From an uncultured Methanosarcinales archaeon (GTDB taxonomy: Archaea; Halobacteriota; Methanosarcinia; Methanotrichales; Methanotrichaceae), in NCBI GenBank assembly GCA_903871465.1, contig CAIQHB010000039.1:1-64000 (forward strand): DNA of 64,000 bases. The letters are read 5' to 3'. Positions within the stretch are counted from its first letter, which is position 1. Each line of letters opens with the position of its first letter. Shown one piece after another: positions 18,023-26,396 of the stretch. A model generated the notes under the pieces. That model was not told the DNA's origin and searched no databases. It worked only from the letters and a program-made list of their open reading frames with translations. The translations under genes were made by a program, and so were the position numbers.

Positions 18023-18544
18023 ATGGAAACTCTGGATGCTATCAAGACTCGCCGGAGCATCAGGAAATTTAAGCCTCAGATTATCTCCCGCGAGACAATA
18101 AAAAAGCTGCTGGAGGCAGCAATGTTTGCGCCATCTGCAGGAAACGAGCAGCCATGGCAGTTTGTGGTATTGGATGATCGCAAGATTCTGGATGAGGTGC
18201 CGAGGATCTGCTCTACAGCCGCCATGTGCAGGCAGTCGACAACCGCAGTTCTGGTTTGCGGGGATTCGACACAGGAGAAGTATCCGGAATTTTGGGTGCT
18301 GGATTGTTCTGCTGCGGTGGAGAATCTCTTGCTCGCCGCTCATGCCCTGGGTTTGGGAGCGGTTTGGGCCGGGGTCTATCCTCTGAGCAACCGGGTAGAG
18401 GCTTTTCGAAGGCTGCTCGCTTTGCCTCCGGAGATCACCCCGTTTGCCCTGGCGGCGCTGGGATACCCGGATGAAGAGCCAGCTCAGCCTAAGAGATACC
18501 GGGAAGATAGGGTGCACTACAATGGATGGGAGAGTGGATGGTAG
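18023..18544 (+). CDS. Nitroreductase family protein
   Basis: The 173-aa product has the family pattern AIKTRRSIRKFKP (FMN phosphate-binding Arg residues), AAMFAPSAGNEQPWQFVVL, central DCSAAVENLLLAAHALGLGAVW and the C-terminal ALGYPDEEP motif. It is an FMN-dependent NAD(P)H oxidoreductase of unknown substrate. It lies 18 bases upstream of the flavin reductase gene, most likely in one transcript. A TATA-like TAGATTTATG is near 17970. Confidence 0.9.
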   Translation: METLDAIKTRRSIRKFKPQIISRETIKKLLEAAMFAPSAGNEQPWQFVVLDDRKILDEVPRICSTAAMCRQSTTAVLVCGDSTQEKYPEFWVLDCSAAVENLLLAAHALGLGAVWAGVYPLSNRVEAFRRLLALPPEITPFALAALGYPDEEPAQPKRYREDRVHYNGWESGW

Positions 18545-18562
18545 AATGAATGGGAGAGGCTT

Positions 18563-19129
18563 ATGAAAAGATCTCTGGGAGCGAAGACCCTACTATACCC
18601 CACGCCCGTTTGCGTGGTTGGAACCTATGACCACGCTGGAAAGCCTAATGTAATGACTGCAGCCTGGGCGGGCATCTGCTGTTCCAGTCCGCCCTGCATA
18701 GCTGTCTCTCTTCGCAAGGCCACTTACACTTACGGCAATATCATGGAGCGAAAGGCCTTCACGGTTAGCCTTCCAACTGAAGATTACGTCAAAGAGGCGG
18801 ACTATTTCGGCATGGTCTCCGGGAGGGATGAGGACAAATTTTCCAGGTCCGGCCTCACTCCGATGAAGGGCAAACTGGTGGACGCGCCATTTGTGAAAGA
18901 GTTTCCTCTGGCACTGGAGTGCAAATTGCTCCATTCTATCAAGATAGGCCTGCATACGGAATTCATCGGGGAGATCCTGGATGTAACGGCGGATGAGGAA
19001 TGTCTGGGACCAGACGGTCTCCCGGATATCGAGAAGATCAGACCGATTCTCTTCTCTCCGGAGGGGCGCCGATACCACGGTGTGGGAAGACTTCTGGGCA
19101 AAGCCTTCTCCGTGGGAAGGGAGGTTTGA
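18563..19129 (+). CDS. Flavin reductase-like / flavoredoxin protein
   Basis: The 188-aa product matches the flavin-reductase-like FMN-binding split barrel: [51 protein letters not shown] is the classic N-terminus of flavoredoxin-type proteins. Cys40, Cys41 and Cys45 near the FMN pocket are notable. In anaerobes these proteins shuttle electrons to partner enzymes. Here the partner may be the nitroreductase encoded just upstream. The start ATG has GAGAGGC about seven bases before it. Confidence 0.88.
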   Translation: MKRSLGAKTLLYPTPVCVVGTYDHAGKPNVMTAAWAGICCSSPPCIAVSLRKATYTYGNIMERKAFTVSLPTEDYVKEADYFGMVSGRDEDKFSRSGLTPMKGKLVDAPFVKEFPLALECKLLHSIKIGLHTEFIGEILDVTADEECLGPDGLPDIEKIRPILFSPEGRRYHGVGRLLGKAFSVGREV

Positions 19130-19179
19130 AATCGCTCCACTTCCATTCAGCCCATATTACTCCCTGTTCGTAACGGTCT

Positions 19180-19791
19180 TTATTGCCCACCCCGGATCAT
19201 TTTCTCTTCTTCTTTTTGCGAAATAATAGCCTTCTTCCGTCTGGTGTAGGTTACAAAGGTGATGACGGCCGCAATCGCGATTGAGCCGAAAAGGAGCAGC
19301 ATGGCCACGGTTATTAAATGGAATATGCCCTCAACGAACCCTATTCCCACAGCCAGAACAACCTCGGGTCCGGGCACTTTGGGATAGGAGGTGTTGATCC
19401 AATAGATTCCAGGCCTCTCCACTTTAAAGGCCGTAATAGACTGGCCGGAGCGGCCGCCCATCGAATAGGTGGTTCCAGTAGCCGTATAGGTGGCCAGAGT
19501 CTCGCCGGACGCCTTCTCAGATACAATGATCTTGAGGCCCCCCGGCATCTGCCCGCCTGTATTGTAGACGCTGCCATTGAAATAGCTCTGGCTCTCATAA
19601 AAGATGGTATACTCGCCCGGCACCTTGAGATTCAGTTCTGCACTTCCAGGGGCCGTCAATTGCATTAGGCCGCTTTCCGTACTCGAAACTCCTGCGAATA
19701 AATACTCGGCAAATGCAACAAATCCGAGGATAATTATCAGCACGGCCAGGCCGTAATACCAGACGCTTGGCTGAACATTTCTATCATCCAT
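19180..19791 (-). CDS. Membrane protein with extracytoplasmic beta domain, 203 aa
   Basis: The frame extends to 19848, but GGAGG lies five bases before ATG 19791, which gives the start MDDRNVQPSVWYYG. A first membrane helix (GLAVLIIILGFVAFAEYLFA), an external domain of about 105 residues predicted as beta strands (MQLTAPGSAELNLKVPGEYTIFYES...) and a second helix (LITVAMLLLFGSIAIAAVITFV) are followed by a basic cytoplasmic tail. Two-span proteins of this build are common in Methanosarcinales, function unknown. It is convergent with the flavin reductase gene. Confidence 0.7.
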   Translation of the reverse strand: MDDRNVQPSVWYYGLAVLIIILGFVAFAEYLFAGVSSTESGLMQLTAPGSAELNLKVPGEYTIFYESQSYFNGSVYNTGGQMPGGLKIIVSEKASGETLATYTATGTTYSMGGRSGQSITAFKVERPGIYWINTSYPKVPGPEVVLAVGIGFVEGIFHLITVAMLLLFGSIAIAAVITFVTYTRRKKAIISQKEEEKMIRGGQ

Positions 19792-19934
19792 GAAAACCTC
19801 CCCCCACCACAATCCGGCCGAAAAGATGAACGGCCTTTTTTTACGCAATTATTCCTGATATATTTAGGTATTTAGATCTATTTGGTTGTTCTTCTGGAAC
19901 GACTGATTCTTCTCCAATGTTTCCGGCTTGATTC

Positions 19935-21287
19935 TCATACTGTTGGAAGCATATCGCGTTTCCAGGTGTCGATATAAGCCTGCACATCGAATTTTCTCTT
20001 CGAGCCGCTATAGCTCATGTAGCGCACCTTGCCATAGATCGGCCTTTCCTTCCAGGCGCGATCATGAAGGCCGCCGAGGCTCCAGGCCGCTCCCACATAA
20101 CCATTGGGATCTCTGCCGTCCAATTCGTACCGGTCATTAAGATAAATGACAGTGCGGAGCGCCTCCGCCGGAGACTCCGTCCACTCCAGGATCTTTTTGG
20201 CCCAGTACATCCTCATGTAGCCATGCATCTTACCACGCCGGACCATCTCCAGTTGAGCCGCATTCCAGAGATCGTCATGTGTTTTACCCATCTCCAGCTC
20301 TTCTACTCCGCAGAGGTACTCTCGTCTGTCTCTGGCATGCTCTTCCAGGGTCAACTTCGCCCAGGCCGGGAAACCCTGCAGGTTATCGTAGTTTTGATTG
20401 TAATAGCAGAAGTTGTCAGAGAGTTCCCTGCGCACGATCAGCTCCTCCAGGAATGCCCCTGCGTCTTGCATGCTCAATATGGCCTCCAGGGCCACTCTCG
20501 AGGCTCCTATCTGGCCGAAGTGCAGATAGGGAGAAAGATCCGACTGGCCATCCCGGTTGGGATCATTTCTATCCGCATCATAACGGGAGAGCTTCATCTC
20601 TAAAAAGTTCTGCAGGGACTTTGAGGCGCTGATCTCTCCAGGCTTAATCCAGCTCAAATCAGGGACCCTGTCGGCTTTGATACTCCTTGCCAGAGCATCC
20701 CAATCGTTCCCAACCACCCCGCTAGGCGGAAACGGATTCTGGTGCACTGCCGGGAACTCTTCCAGGAACTCGAAAAGCAGCCGTTGGACCTTCGGCCGGA
20801 AGCTGTAGGCGGCCCACTCCTGTTTGGGCGATGCCAACCAGCAAGGGATGATGTTATGGGCATCAACCTCGTAAAAGGGAAGACCGATCTCGTTTGCCAC
20901 AGCACTCTTCCATTCCCTGCTCTGCCTCAGAGGAGAAAAATCGCAAACCAGGGCACCTGCCTCGGTGTCGCTCAGAAGATCCGGAATCTCGCGCCCGGGA
21001 TCGCCCTGCATCAGGAAAAAGGGAATTTTCAGAGCCTGCAGTCTCTTTTCTACCTCTTTGAGACCATGCAGCATGAAGTGGTAGTGCCTGCTCGTCGCAC
21101 CCAGGAATTCCGGGGTGAGGCAGAAGGCCACGGCCAGGGAAGAGTCATGCTCATCGGCCAGCTCCTGGGCGTAAGTGAGTGCCCAATTGTCGCTGACCCG
21201 CTGGTCGCGGCTCATCCAGTAGACCACCGGGCCGTTCTCTTCTTCCGCCTGATGAAGGGTTCTGACCCTCCTGGGATTCACGGGCAT
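19935..21287 (-). CDS. phrB: Class II CPD photolyase
   Basis: Light-driven repair of cyclobutane pyrimidine dimers using FAD. The 450-aa product from ATG 21287 has the class II start VVYWMSRDQRVSDNWAL, then SRHYHFMLHGLKEVEKRL, CDFSPLR, VDAHNIIPCW, and the FAD/DNA-binding C-terminal part with SDNFCYYNQNYDNLQGFPAWA, GKMHGYMRMYWAKKILEW, NDRYELDGRDPNGYVGAAWSLGGLHDRAW. The frame continues to 21467, but the extra 60 residues are hydrophobic noise with no similarity. Methanosarcina homologues are well studied. Divergent from the PPC-domain gene at 21462. Confidence 0.95.
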   Translation of the reverse strand: MPVNPRRVRTLHQAEEENGPVVYWMSRDQRVSDNWALTYAQELADEHDSSLAVAFCLTPEFLGATSRHYHFMLHGLKEVEKRLQALKIPFFLMQGDPGREIPDLLSDTEAGALVCDFSPLRQSREWKSAVANEIGLPFYEVDAHNIIPCWLASPKQEWAAYSFRPKVQRLLFEFLEEFPAVHQNPFPPSGVVGNDWDALARSIKADRVPDLSWIKPGEISASKSLQNFLEMKLSRYDADRNDPNRDGQSDLSPYLHFGQIGASRVALEAILSMQDAGAFLEELIVRRELSDNFCYYNQNYDNLQGFPAWAKLTLEEHARDRREYLCGVEELEMGKTHDDLWNAAQLEMVRRGKMHGYMRMYWAKKILEWTESPAEALRTVIYLNDRYELDGRDPNGYVGAAWSLGGLHDRAWKERPIYGKVRYMSYSGSKRKFDVQAYIDTWKRDMLPTV

Positions 21288-21461
21288 AGACAACACCACA
21301 GAACTACAATTTTCCAGTACATTAATGCATAAGGCGATTTGAAGATTGTCAATTCTGTGATTATCTCCCAAATGTTTTTCAGAAATGAAGCAAAGAAGAA
21401 AGGAGAGGAAAAGGGAACGAAGAAGAAAAGGAAGAAGAACGAGAATGGATTGAGGTAAATC

Positions 21462-21908
21462 ATGCAATATTCAGAAGGAAATCTGGGGCGGATTTATGTC
21501 CTGAGGATGGACCACGGTGAAGACTTGATCGCATCGCTGCAAAAGTTCTTGCGGGAGAAGAAGATCGAGTCCTGCATGGCTCTTTTCATGGGGGCCCTCC
21601 GTGACGGCCGGGCTGTGACGGGGCCGGAAGTGCCTGTAATTCCGCCCGTCCCGCATTACGAAAGCTTTGATAGCGCCTGGGAGGTCTTCGGCATGGCTAC
21701 AATCTACCCGTCAAGCGAAGGACCGATGCTGCATATTCATTCCGGGTTGGGGCGGGGCACCAAAACGATTGTGGGCTGCATCAGGGAAAAGGCCGAGGTC
21801 TACCTGATTGTGGAAGTGGTCCTGCTGGAGTTCTCCGGGCTGAAGGCAGAAAGGGTCTGGGACGAGAAGATGGGGCTGAATCTGCTCTCTCTGGATAAAA
21901 GGCTATGA
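21462..21908 (+). CDS. PPC/DUF296-domain protein
   Basis: A 148-aa protein with the plants-and-prokaryotes conserved fold: GRIYVLRMDHGEDLIASLQKFLREKKIESCMALFMGALRDGRAV, then PMLHIHSGLGRG (the metal-binding His motif, His90 and His92) and a closing VEVVLLEFSGLKAERVWDE. Plant relatives bind AT-rich DNA with a separate hook, but stand-alone prokaryotic members are of unknown function and usually trimeric. ATG 21462 is preceded by GAGGTAAATC. It is divergent from the photolyase. Confidence 0.85.
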   Translation: MQYSEGNLGRIYVLRMDHGEDLIASLQKFLREKKIESCMALFMGALRDGRAVTGPEVPVIPPVPHYESFDSAWEVFGMATIYPSSEGPMLHIHSGLGRGTKTIVGCIREKAEVYLIVEVVLLEFSGLKAERVWDEKMGLNLLSLDKRL

Positions 21909-21944
21909 TCGAGACGGGGCCGGAAGATCCTGAAAATAGAGACT

Positions 21945-22047
21945 GAGCTATGTGGTTGAAACGTCGCGTGCACGCTGGCCCTCAGCGGTTACGGACGTCC
22001 ACCACAGAGCCACAGAGCGCACGGAGGACTCACAGAGGGCTCTATTC
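21945..22047. repeat. Dispersed intergenic repeat, copy B
   Basis: Inverted copy of the element at 3647-3753. The shared segment includes CACAGAGCGCACGGAGGACT and the flank TGGTTGAAACGTC. It again sits between the 3' ends of two convergent genes (21462 and 22112). The copies differ by scattered substitutions and small indels, so they are not recent duplicates. Confidence 0.75.
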
Positions 22048-22111
22048 ATATTATCCAATCGAAACAGCAATGAACCAAATTTATTCGGATTGAGGCAGGT
22101 TCGCCGCTCGT

Positions 22112-22501
22112 TCATCCCGATGAGCTGAAATCGATGAAAACCCCCACCAATTTGGTGCCGCTGAAGTATCCGTAGACCGGATAGTTGCCCGGACCCGGCC
22201 TTAACTGGACGCTATTGCCGCCATCGGCTGCAATAATCATGCCAGTAGTCACGTCAAGGTATCCTATGATCCGGTAACTGGGGGATGGATTCAGGAGAGC
22301 AAAAGCATGGCTGTGGTCTGCAACCTGGGTTGACCCAAAAGGATCGCCGCCTACCCACGGTCCTCCGATGCCTTTATTGAAGAGATTCTCTGCAGCCTTT
22401 TCTGCAGGTCTGTATTCCACATTGCCGATTCCAGCAGCCAGTGCGGGCAAGAGTATTGCGGCTACCAATATGATTAATATCGACTTTCCAATTATCCTCA
22501 T
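22112..22501 (-). CDS. Small secreted protein, 129 aa
   Basis: From ATG 22501 the product begins MRIIGKSILIILVAAILLPALAAG, a full signal peptide; the frame continues to 22693 without support. The mature part of about 105 residues is Gly/Pro/Asn-rich (GGPWVGGDPFGSTQVADHSHAFALL; LDVTTGMIIAADGG; GPGNYPVYGYFSGTKLVGVFIDF) and probably folds as beta strands outside the cell. No family recognised. It converges on the PPC gene, with the repeat copy B between them. Confidence 0.65.
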   Translation of the reverse strand: MRIIGKSILIILVAAILLPALAAGIGNVEYRPAEKAAENLFNKGIGGPWVGGDPFGSTQVADHSHAFALLNPSPSYRIIGYLDVTTGMIIAADGGNSVQLRPGPGNYPVYGYFSGTKLVGVFIDFSSSG

Positions 22502-22705
22502 TGATTGCACCACCGAAATGTCAACTTTCTTTATGATGATTATGTGCTTCATATTTATTTTGCTTTCCCTGAATTGGGTCCAGGGGCAACCGAAGAAGCG
22601 CCCCGGAGAGCTCGTCGCCGAACGGAGGACGGGCAAGTGCGGAGCTACTTCTTTTGACAACCCAATAGACTTATCTTTAAAACATTCAATCATGTTTCGA
22701 TAGAA

Positions 22706-23107
22706 ATGGTATTAGATCCAGTTAGTCTAGCCGCTCTGGCCACACCCTTTCTGGCTAAGGGCGCTGAAGCCTTCACAAAAACAGCCGGGGAAAAGCTGGG
22801 TGGAAAGGTCGTTGAGCTTTGCCAAGCTGTAGTGGATAAGTTCAGAGGAGATTCTTATGCGGAACAAACTCTGACCCGCGCCAAGGAGATGCCGGAATCA
22901 GAGGATCGACAGAGTGCCCTCAAAGGCATCCTTACGGAAAAGATGAAAGCAGACTCGGTTTTTGCAGAGGATATCAAAATGCTCCTAGATGAAATGCCGA
23001 AAGACGCCGCTTCGACTCAGGTCGCCTTCGATCAGCGGGGGCAGACCGTGGGCACTCAGACCAATATCGGAAATGTGCATGGTGCTGTGAACATTGGGAC
23101 CAAGTAG
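22706..23107 (+). CDS. Putative helical effector with C-terminal amyloid-like motif, 133 aa
   Basis: Residues 1-100 are predicted helical, with a hydrophobic or amphipathic N-terminus (PVSLAALATPFLAKGAEAF). Residues 108-121 read FDQRGQTVGTQTNI, followed by GNVHGAVNIG. The NB-ARC protein encoded 12 bases downstream carries FDQKEQKVNSQTNI at residues 7-20 (9 of 14 identical). A small helical protein with a C-terminal Gln/Asn-rich motif, next to an NLR-like protein with the same motif at its N-terminus, matches bacterial amyloid signalling (BASS) gene pairs, whose effectors often carry a membrane-active Bell domain. That role is inferred. A TATA-like TTATCTTTAAAA (about 22671) is 25-30 bases before ATG 22706. 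Confidence 0.7.
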   Translation: MVLDPVSLAALATPFLAKGAEAFTKTAGEKLGGKVVELCQAVVDKFRGDSYAEQTLTRAKEMPESEDRQSALKGILTEKMKADSVFAEDIKMLLDEMPKDAASTQVAFDQRGQTVGTQTNIGNVHGAVNIGTK

Positions 23108-23119
23108 ACACTCAAGAAA

Positions 23120-25597
23120 ATGAGCGGCGATCCCAGCTTCGATCAGAAAGAACAGAAGGTTAATTCACAAACCAACATAGCCAGCCAGACAAATAATTAT
23201 GGTGCATCCGCTCCGCCACCTGTGCCACACCAGATCCCTCAGAAACCTGCCGACTTTACCGGTCGCGAAGAAGAGATTGCCGAAATTTTTGCTAACTTCA
23301 ACCAGGGAGCAACCATTTCCGGTCTTCGTGGCATGGGCGGAGTCGGCAAGACTGCTCTGGCGCTTTTTCTGGCCGAAAAGCTCAACGATCGTTTTCCCGA
23401 TGGCCAAATATTTCTGGATATGCAGGGCACCAGCCCGAAACCCATGGCAACAGCAGAAGCGATGGTCCTCGTCATTCGTGCTTATCTGGGGGCGGAGGCA
23501 CGCCTTCCCGAAGATCTCAATGGTCTGAGAGGTCTTTACAATTCGGTGCTCTCCGGCAAGAGAACCTTGATCCTGTTGGACAATGCAGCCAGCCGGGAGC
23601 AGGTGGAACCGCTCTTGCCTTCGACAGGATCGGCTCTGCTCATCACCTCCCGGAACAAGTTCGTCCTGCCGGGCCTGAAAGAGACGGACCTGGACGTTCT
23701 GCCGCTTATTGACGCCAAAAAGCTGCTTCTGGAGATCGCCGGGCGCATAGGCGGACATTCAGAGGAGTTGGCAAAACTGTGTGGCTGCCTGCCCCTGGCC
23801 CTGCGAAATGCCGCTTCCGCCCTGGCTGAGAAGAAGAACCTGAATGTGGCCGATTATGTGGAAAGGCTGAACGATGCCAGAAAGCGGCTCGACCTGGTGG
23901 AAGCCTCCTTCAGCCTGAGCCACGAGCTTCTCACCCCGGAGCTGCAAAAGCTCTGGTGCTTGCTCTCCGTCTTTCCTGCCGACTTTGATCGCGCCGGTGC
24001 GGCTGCAGTATGGGAGATGGAACCTGATCCTGCCGAAGAAGCACTAGGAGAGCTTGTGAAGTGGAGCCTGGTTGACTTCCTCCCATCTGCCACCGGCGAA
24101 GGAGGGCGTTACCGTCTGCATGACCTGGCAAGAGTTTTTGCCGACTCGCGCCAGGAGTTTGATGCACGCGAGCTTGCGCAGCAGAGGCACGCAAAGCATT
24201 ATCAAGAACTTCTTTGGAAAGCAAACGAGCTTTTCCTCCGAGGAGGAGGAGAATCTCTGTCAATCGGTTTAATTCAATTCGACACCGATTGGATGAATAT
24301 TCAGGCGGGACAGAAATGGGCGAAGATTAATGCATTTAAAAGCCCGGAAATTGCCGAGATTTGCAGCAACTTTGCCTGGGCAGGCGCTATCATGAATCTG
24401 CGGCTACATCCGCTTACAATTATTGAATGGTCGGATGCGGCGTTGGTTGCAGTCCTCAAGACAAAGAATCGAAATGCAGAAGGTGCCCACCTGGGCCACC
24501 TGGGCAATGCCTACTCCTATCTGGGCGAAACGCGCAAGGCCATCAAGTACTACGAGCAGGCACTAAAAATTGACATCGAGATCGGAGACCGGCAGGGTGA
24601 AGGAAATGGCCTGGCCAGCCTGGGCAATGCCTACGCTCGCCTCGGTGAGCCCCGCAAGGCCATCGAGTACTACGAGCAGGGACTAAAAATATCGCGCGAG
24701 ATCAGAGACCGGCTCAATGAAGGAAACCATTTGAATAACCTGGGCAATGCCTACTCCGATCTCGGCGAGATGCGCAAGGCCATCGAGTACAACGAACAGG
24801 CACTGGCAATATCTCGCGAGATTGGAGACCAGCAGGGTGAAGGAAAACATTTAGGCAATCTGGGTCTAGCCTACACCAATCTGGGCGAAATGCGTAAGGC
24901 TATCGATTACTCCGAACAGGCCCTGAAAATATCTCGCAAAATCGGGGACATGCGGAGCGAAGGATGCTGCCTAGGCAATCTGGGCATGGCCTACTCCCAT
25001 CTGGGCGAGACGCGCAAGGCCATCGATTACCATGAACAGGCGCTGAAAATATCTCGCAAAATCGGGGACCGGCTCAATGAAGGAAGCCATTTGAACAACC
25101 TGGGCAATGACTACTCTGATCTGGGCGAGACGCGCAAGGCCATCGAATTCCAGGAGCAAGCGTTGAAAATAGCCCATAATAGTGGGAACCGGTCGGGCGA
25201 AGGAGCCTGTTTGGGTAGTTTGGGCAATGTCTATTCCCATATGGGCGAGCCATGGAGGGCCATCGAGTTCTACGAGCAGGCACTGAAAATTGCCCGCGAT
25301 ATCGGTGACCGGCTGGGTGAAGGAATACGTCTGGGCAACCTGGGCAATGCCTACTTCCATTTGGGCGAGCCCGCCAAAGCCATTGAGTACTACGAGCAGG
25401 CACTGGAAATATCTCGCATGCTCGGGGACCGACTCAATGAAGGAAACCACCTTTTAAACATGAGCCTTGCGCTTGAAAAGCTTGACCAGCGGGCAAAGGC
25501 CATTGAACTGTCAAAATCGGCACTTGAGATTTATGAGCAGATAGAGAGTCCATATGCAGAACAGGCTCTGCAACAGCTCAAGGCGTGGCAAAAATAA
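23120..25597 (+). CDS. NB-ARC/TPR STAND ATPase (NLR-like), 825 aa
   Basis: Residues 7-20 repeat the motif found at the end of the preceding protein, then a Pro-rich linker (APPPVPHQIPQKP). The NB-ARC core shows DFTGRE (45-50), P-loop GMGGVGKT (71-78), Walker B LILLDN, sensor LLITSR, CLPLAL (GLPL-like) and RLHDL (MHD-like), so ATP switching looks intact. A spacer of about 90 residues precedes eight 40-residue TPRs (462-781) and a degenerate ninth. Such STAND proteins bind a ligand through the repeats and oligomerise to trigger an effector domain. Here the effector is probably the neighbouring protein, recruited through the shared motif. No transmembrane segment. It forms a two-gene operon with 22706. 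Confidence 0.9.
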   Translation: MSGDPSFDQKEQKVNSQTNIASQTNNYGASAPPPVPHQIPQKPADFTGREEEIAEIFANFNQGATISGLRGMGGVGKTALALFLAEKLNDRFPDGQIFLDMQGTSPKPMATAEAMVLVIRAYLGAEARLPEDLNGLRGLYNSVLSGKRTLILLDNAASREQVEPLLPSTGSALLITSRNKFVLPGLKETDLDVLPLIDAKKLLLEIAGRIGGHSEELAKLCGCLPLALRNAASALAEKKNLNVADYVERLNDARKRLDLVEASFSLSHELLTPELQKLWCLLSVFPADFDRAGAAAVWEMEPDPAEEALGELVKWSLVDFLPSATGEGGRYRLHDLARVFADSRQEFDARELAQQRHAKHYQELLWKANELFLRGGGESLSIGLIQFDTDWMNIQAGQKWAKINAFKSPEIAEICSNFAWAGAIMNLRLHPLTIIEWSDAALVAVLKTKNRNAEGAHLGHLGNAYSYLGETRKAIKYYEQALKIDIEIGDRQGEGNGLASLGNAYARLGEPRKAIEYYEQGLKISREIRDRLNEGNHLNNLGNAYSDLGEMRKAIEYNEQALAISREIGDQQGEGKHLGNLGLAYTNLGEMRKAIDYSEQALKISRKIGDMRSEGCCLGNLGMAYSHLGETRKAIDYHEQALKISRKIGDRLNEGSHLNNLGNDYSDLGETRKAIEFQEQALKIAHNSGNRSGEGACLGSLGNVYSHMGEPWRAIEFYEQALKIARDIGDRLGEGIRLGNLGNAYFHLGEPAKAIEYYEQALEISRMLGDRLNEGNHLLNMSLALEKLDQRAKAIELSKSALEIYEQIESPYAEQALQQLKAWQK
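24503..25462 (+). repeat. Eight 120-bp tandem repeats encoding TPRs
   Basis: Eight direct repeats with an exact 120-base period encode the 40-residue TPR unit GNAYxxLGExRKAI(E/D)Y, EQALKIS(R)xIGD, (L/Q)xEG. Several blocks (GGGCGAGACGCGCAAGGC, GAACAGGC) are nearly identical in DNA, so copy number could change by slippage or recombination. Variation is concentrated at fixed columns within the unit, as expected for a binding surface. Confidence 0.9.
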
Positions 25598-25721
25598 TGG
25601 CGATCAGCCCAGAGCCATTACCTGTAATCCAAATCTCTTTGCAGTCCCCATGAAGATGCGCCCTCGCCAAAAATGCAAAACCCGGCAACCTTTTTATCCC
25701 CTCACTTGCTAGCCATTTCCC

Positions 25722-26396
25722 ATGATATTCGTCTATTCTCTAGGCGGCTCCATCCTGGCAGGCCGCGATGTCCAGAGCCTGCATGAGTACGCTGACGCGC
25801 TCCGGCAGCTCGCCGCAGAGCACCAGATCTTCGTGGTCGTTGGCGGCGGCAGGATCGCTCGCGAGTACATCGAAAAAGCCCGCGCCTTAGGCGCCAGCGA
25901 GATGTTCTGCGACACCATCGGCATCGGCGCGACCAAGCTCAACTCTGCCCTGCTCGTCGCTGCGTTGGGCGCATCCGCGCCGCAGGAGATCCCGGACTCC
26001 TATGCCCAGGCCGCCCGGCTCAGCCAGCCCGGCAAGATCGTGGTCATGGGCGGAGTTGCCCCCGGCCAGACCACGGACGCAGTCGCTGCCCTCCTGGCGG
26101 AGTACGTGCATGCCGACAAGCTGATCGTCGCCACATCGGTGGACGGCGTCTATACCGCCGACCCGGAGAAGGACCCCGCTGCGAAAAAGCTGGAGCGCAT
26201 GACCCACCAGGCTCTGGCGCGCCTGGCCATGGAGACTGAGATGAAAGCGGGCTCTCGCTCGCCCGTCGACCCGCTGGCTGCCAAGATCATCGAGAGGAGC
26301 TGCATCCCCACATCCATTGTCCTGGGCAGCAAGCTGGAAAACTTAAGAAAAGGTGCCCTGGGAGGGCACACTGGTACTGAGATCAGGCCGGAGTAA
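25722..26396 (+). CDS. pyrH: Archaeal UMP kinase
   Basis: It phosphorylates UMP to UDP with ATP. The 224-aa product has the amino-acid-kinase fold signature: YSLGGSILAG (phosphate-binding), VVGGGRIAREYI, GIGATKLNSALL, VMGGVAPGQTTDAVAALLAEY and ATSVDGVYTADPEKDPAAKKLERM, followed by a GTEI end. Size and motifs match the archaeal PyrH group. Its 3' end overlaps the convergent CBS-HTH gene by 14 bases. Confidence 0.95.
   Translation: MIFVYSLGGSILAGRDVQSLHEYADALRQLAAEHQIFVVVGGGRIAREYIEKARALGASEMFCDTIGIGATKLNSALLVAALGASAPQEIPDSYAQAARLSQPGKIVVMGGVAPGQTTDAVAALLAEYVHADKLIVATSVDGVYTADPEKDPAAKKLERMTHQALARLAMETEMKAGSRSPVDPLAAKIIERSCIPTSIVLGSKLENLRKGALGGHTGTEIRPE

Noticed and set aside
21288-21467. 60-residue N-terminal extension of the photolyase
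   Set aside because: Runs of Leu/Phe with no family similarity; the class II enzyme begins naturally at ATG 21287.
24503-25462. Possible CRISPR or intergenic repeat array
   Set aside because: The 120-bp units encode TPRs in frame and have no spacers. The same holds for the 81-bp array at 39424. No CRISPR array was found in the window.
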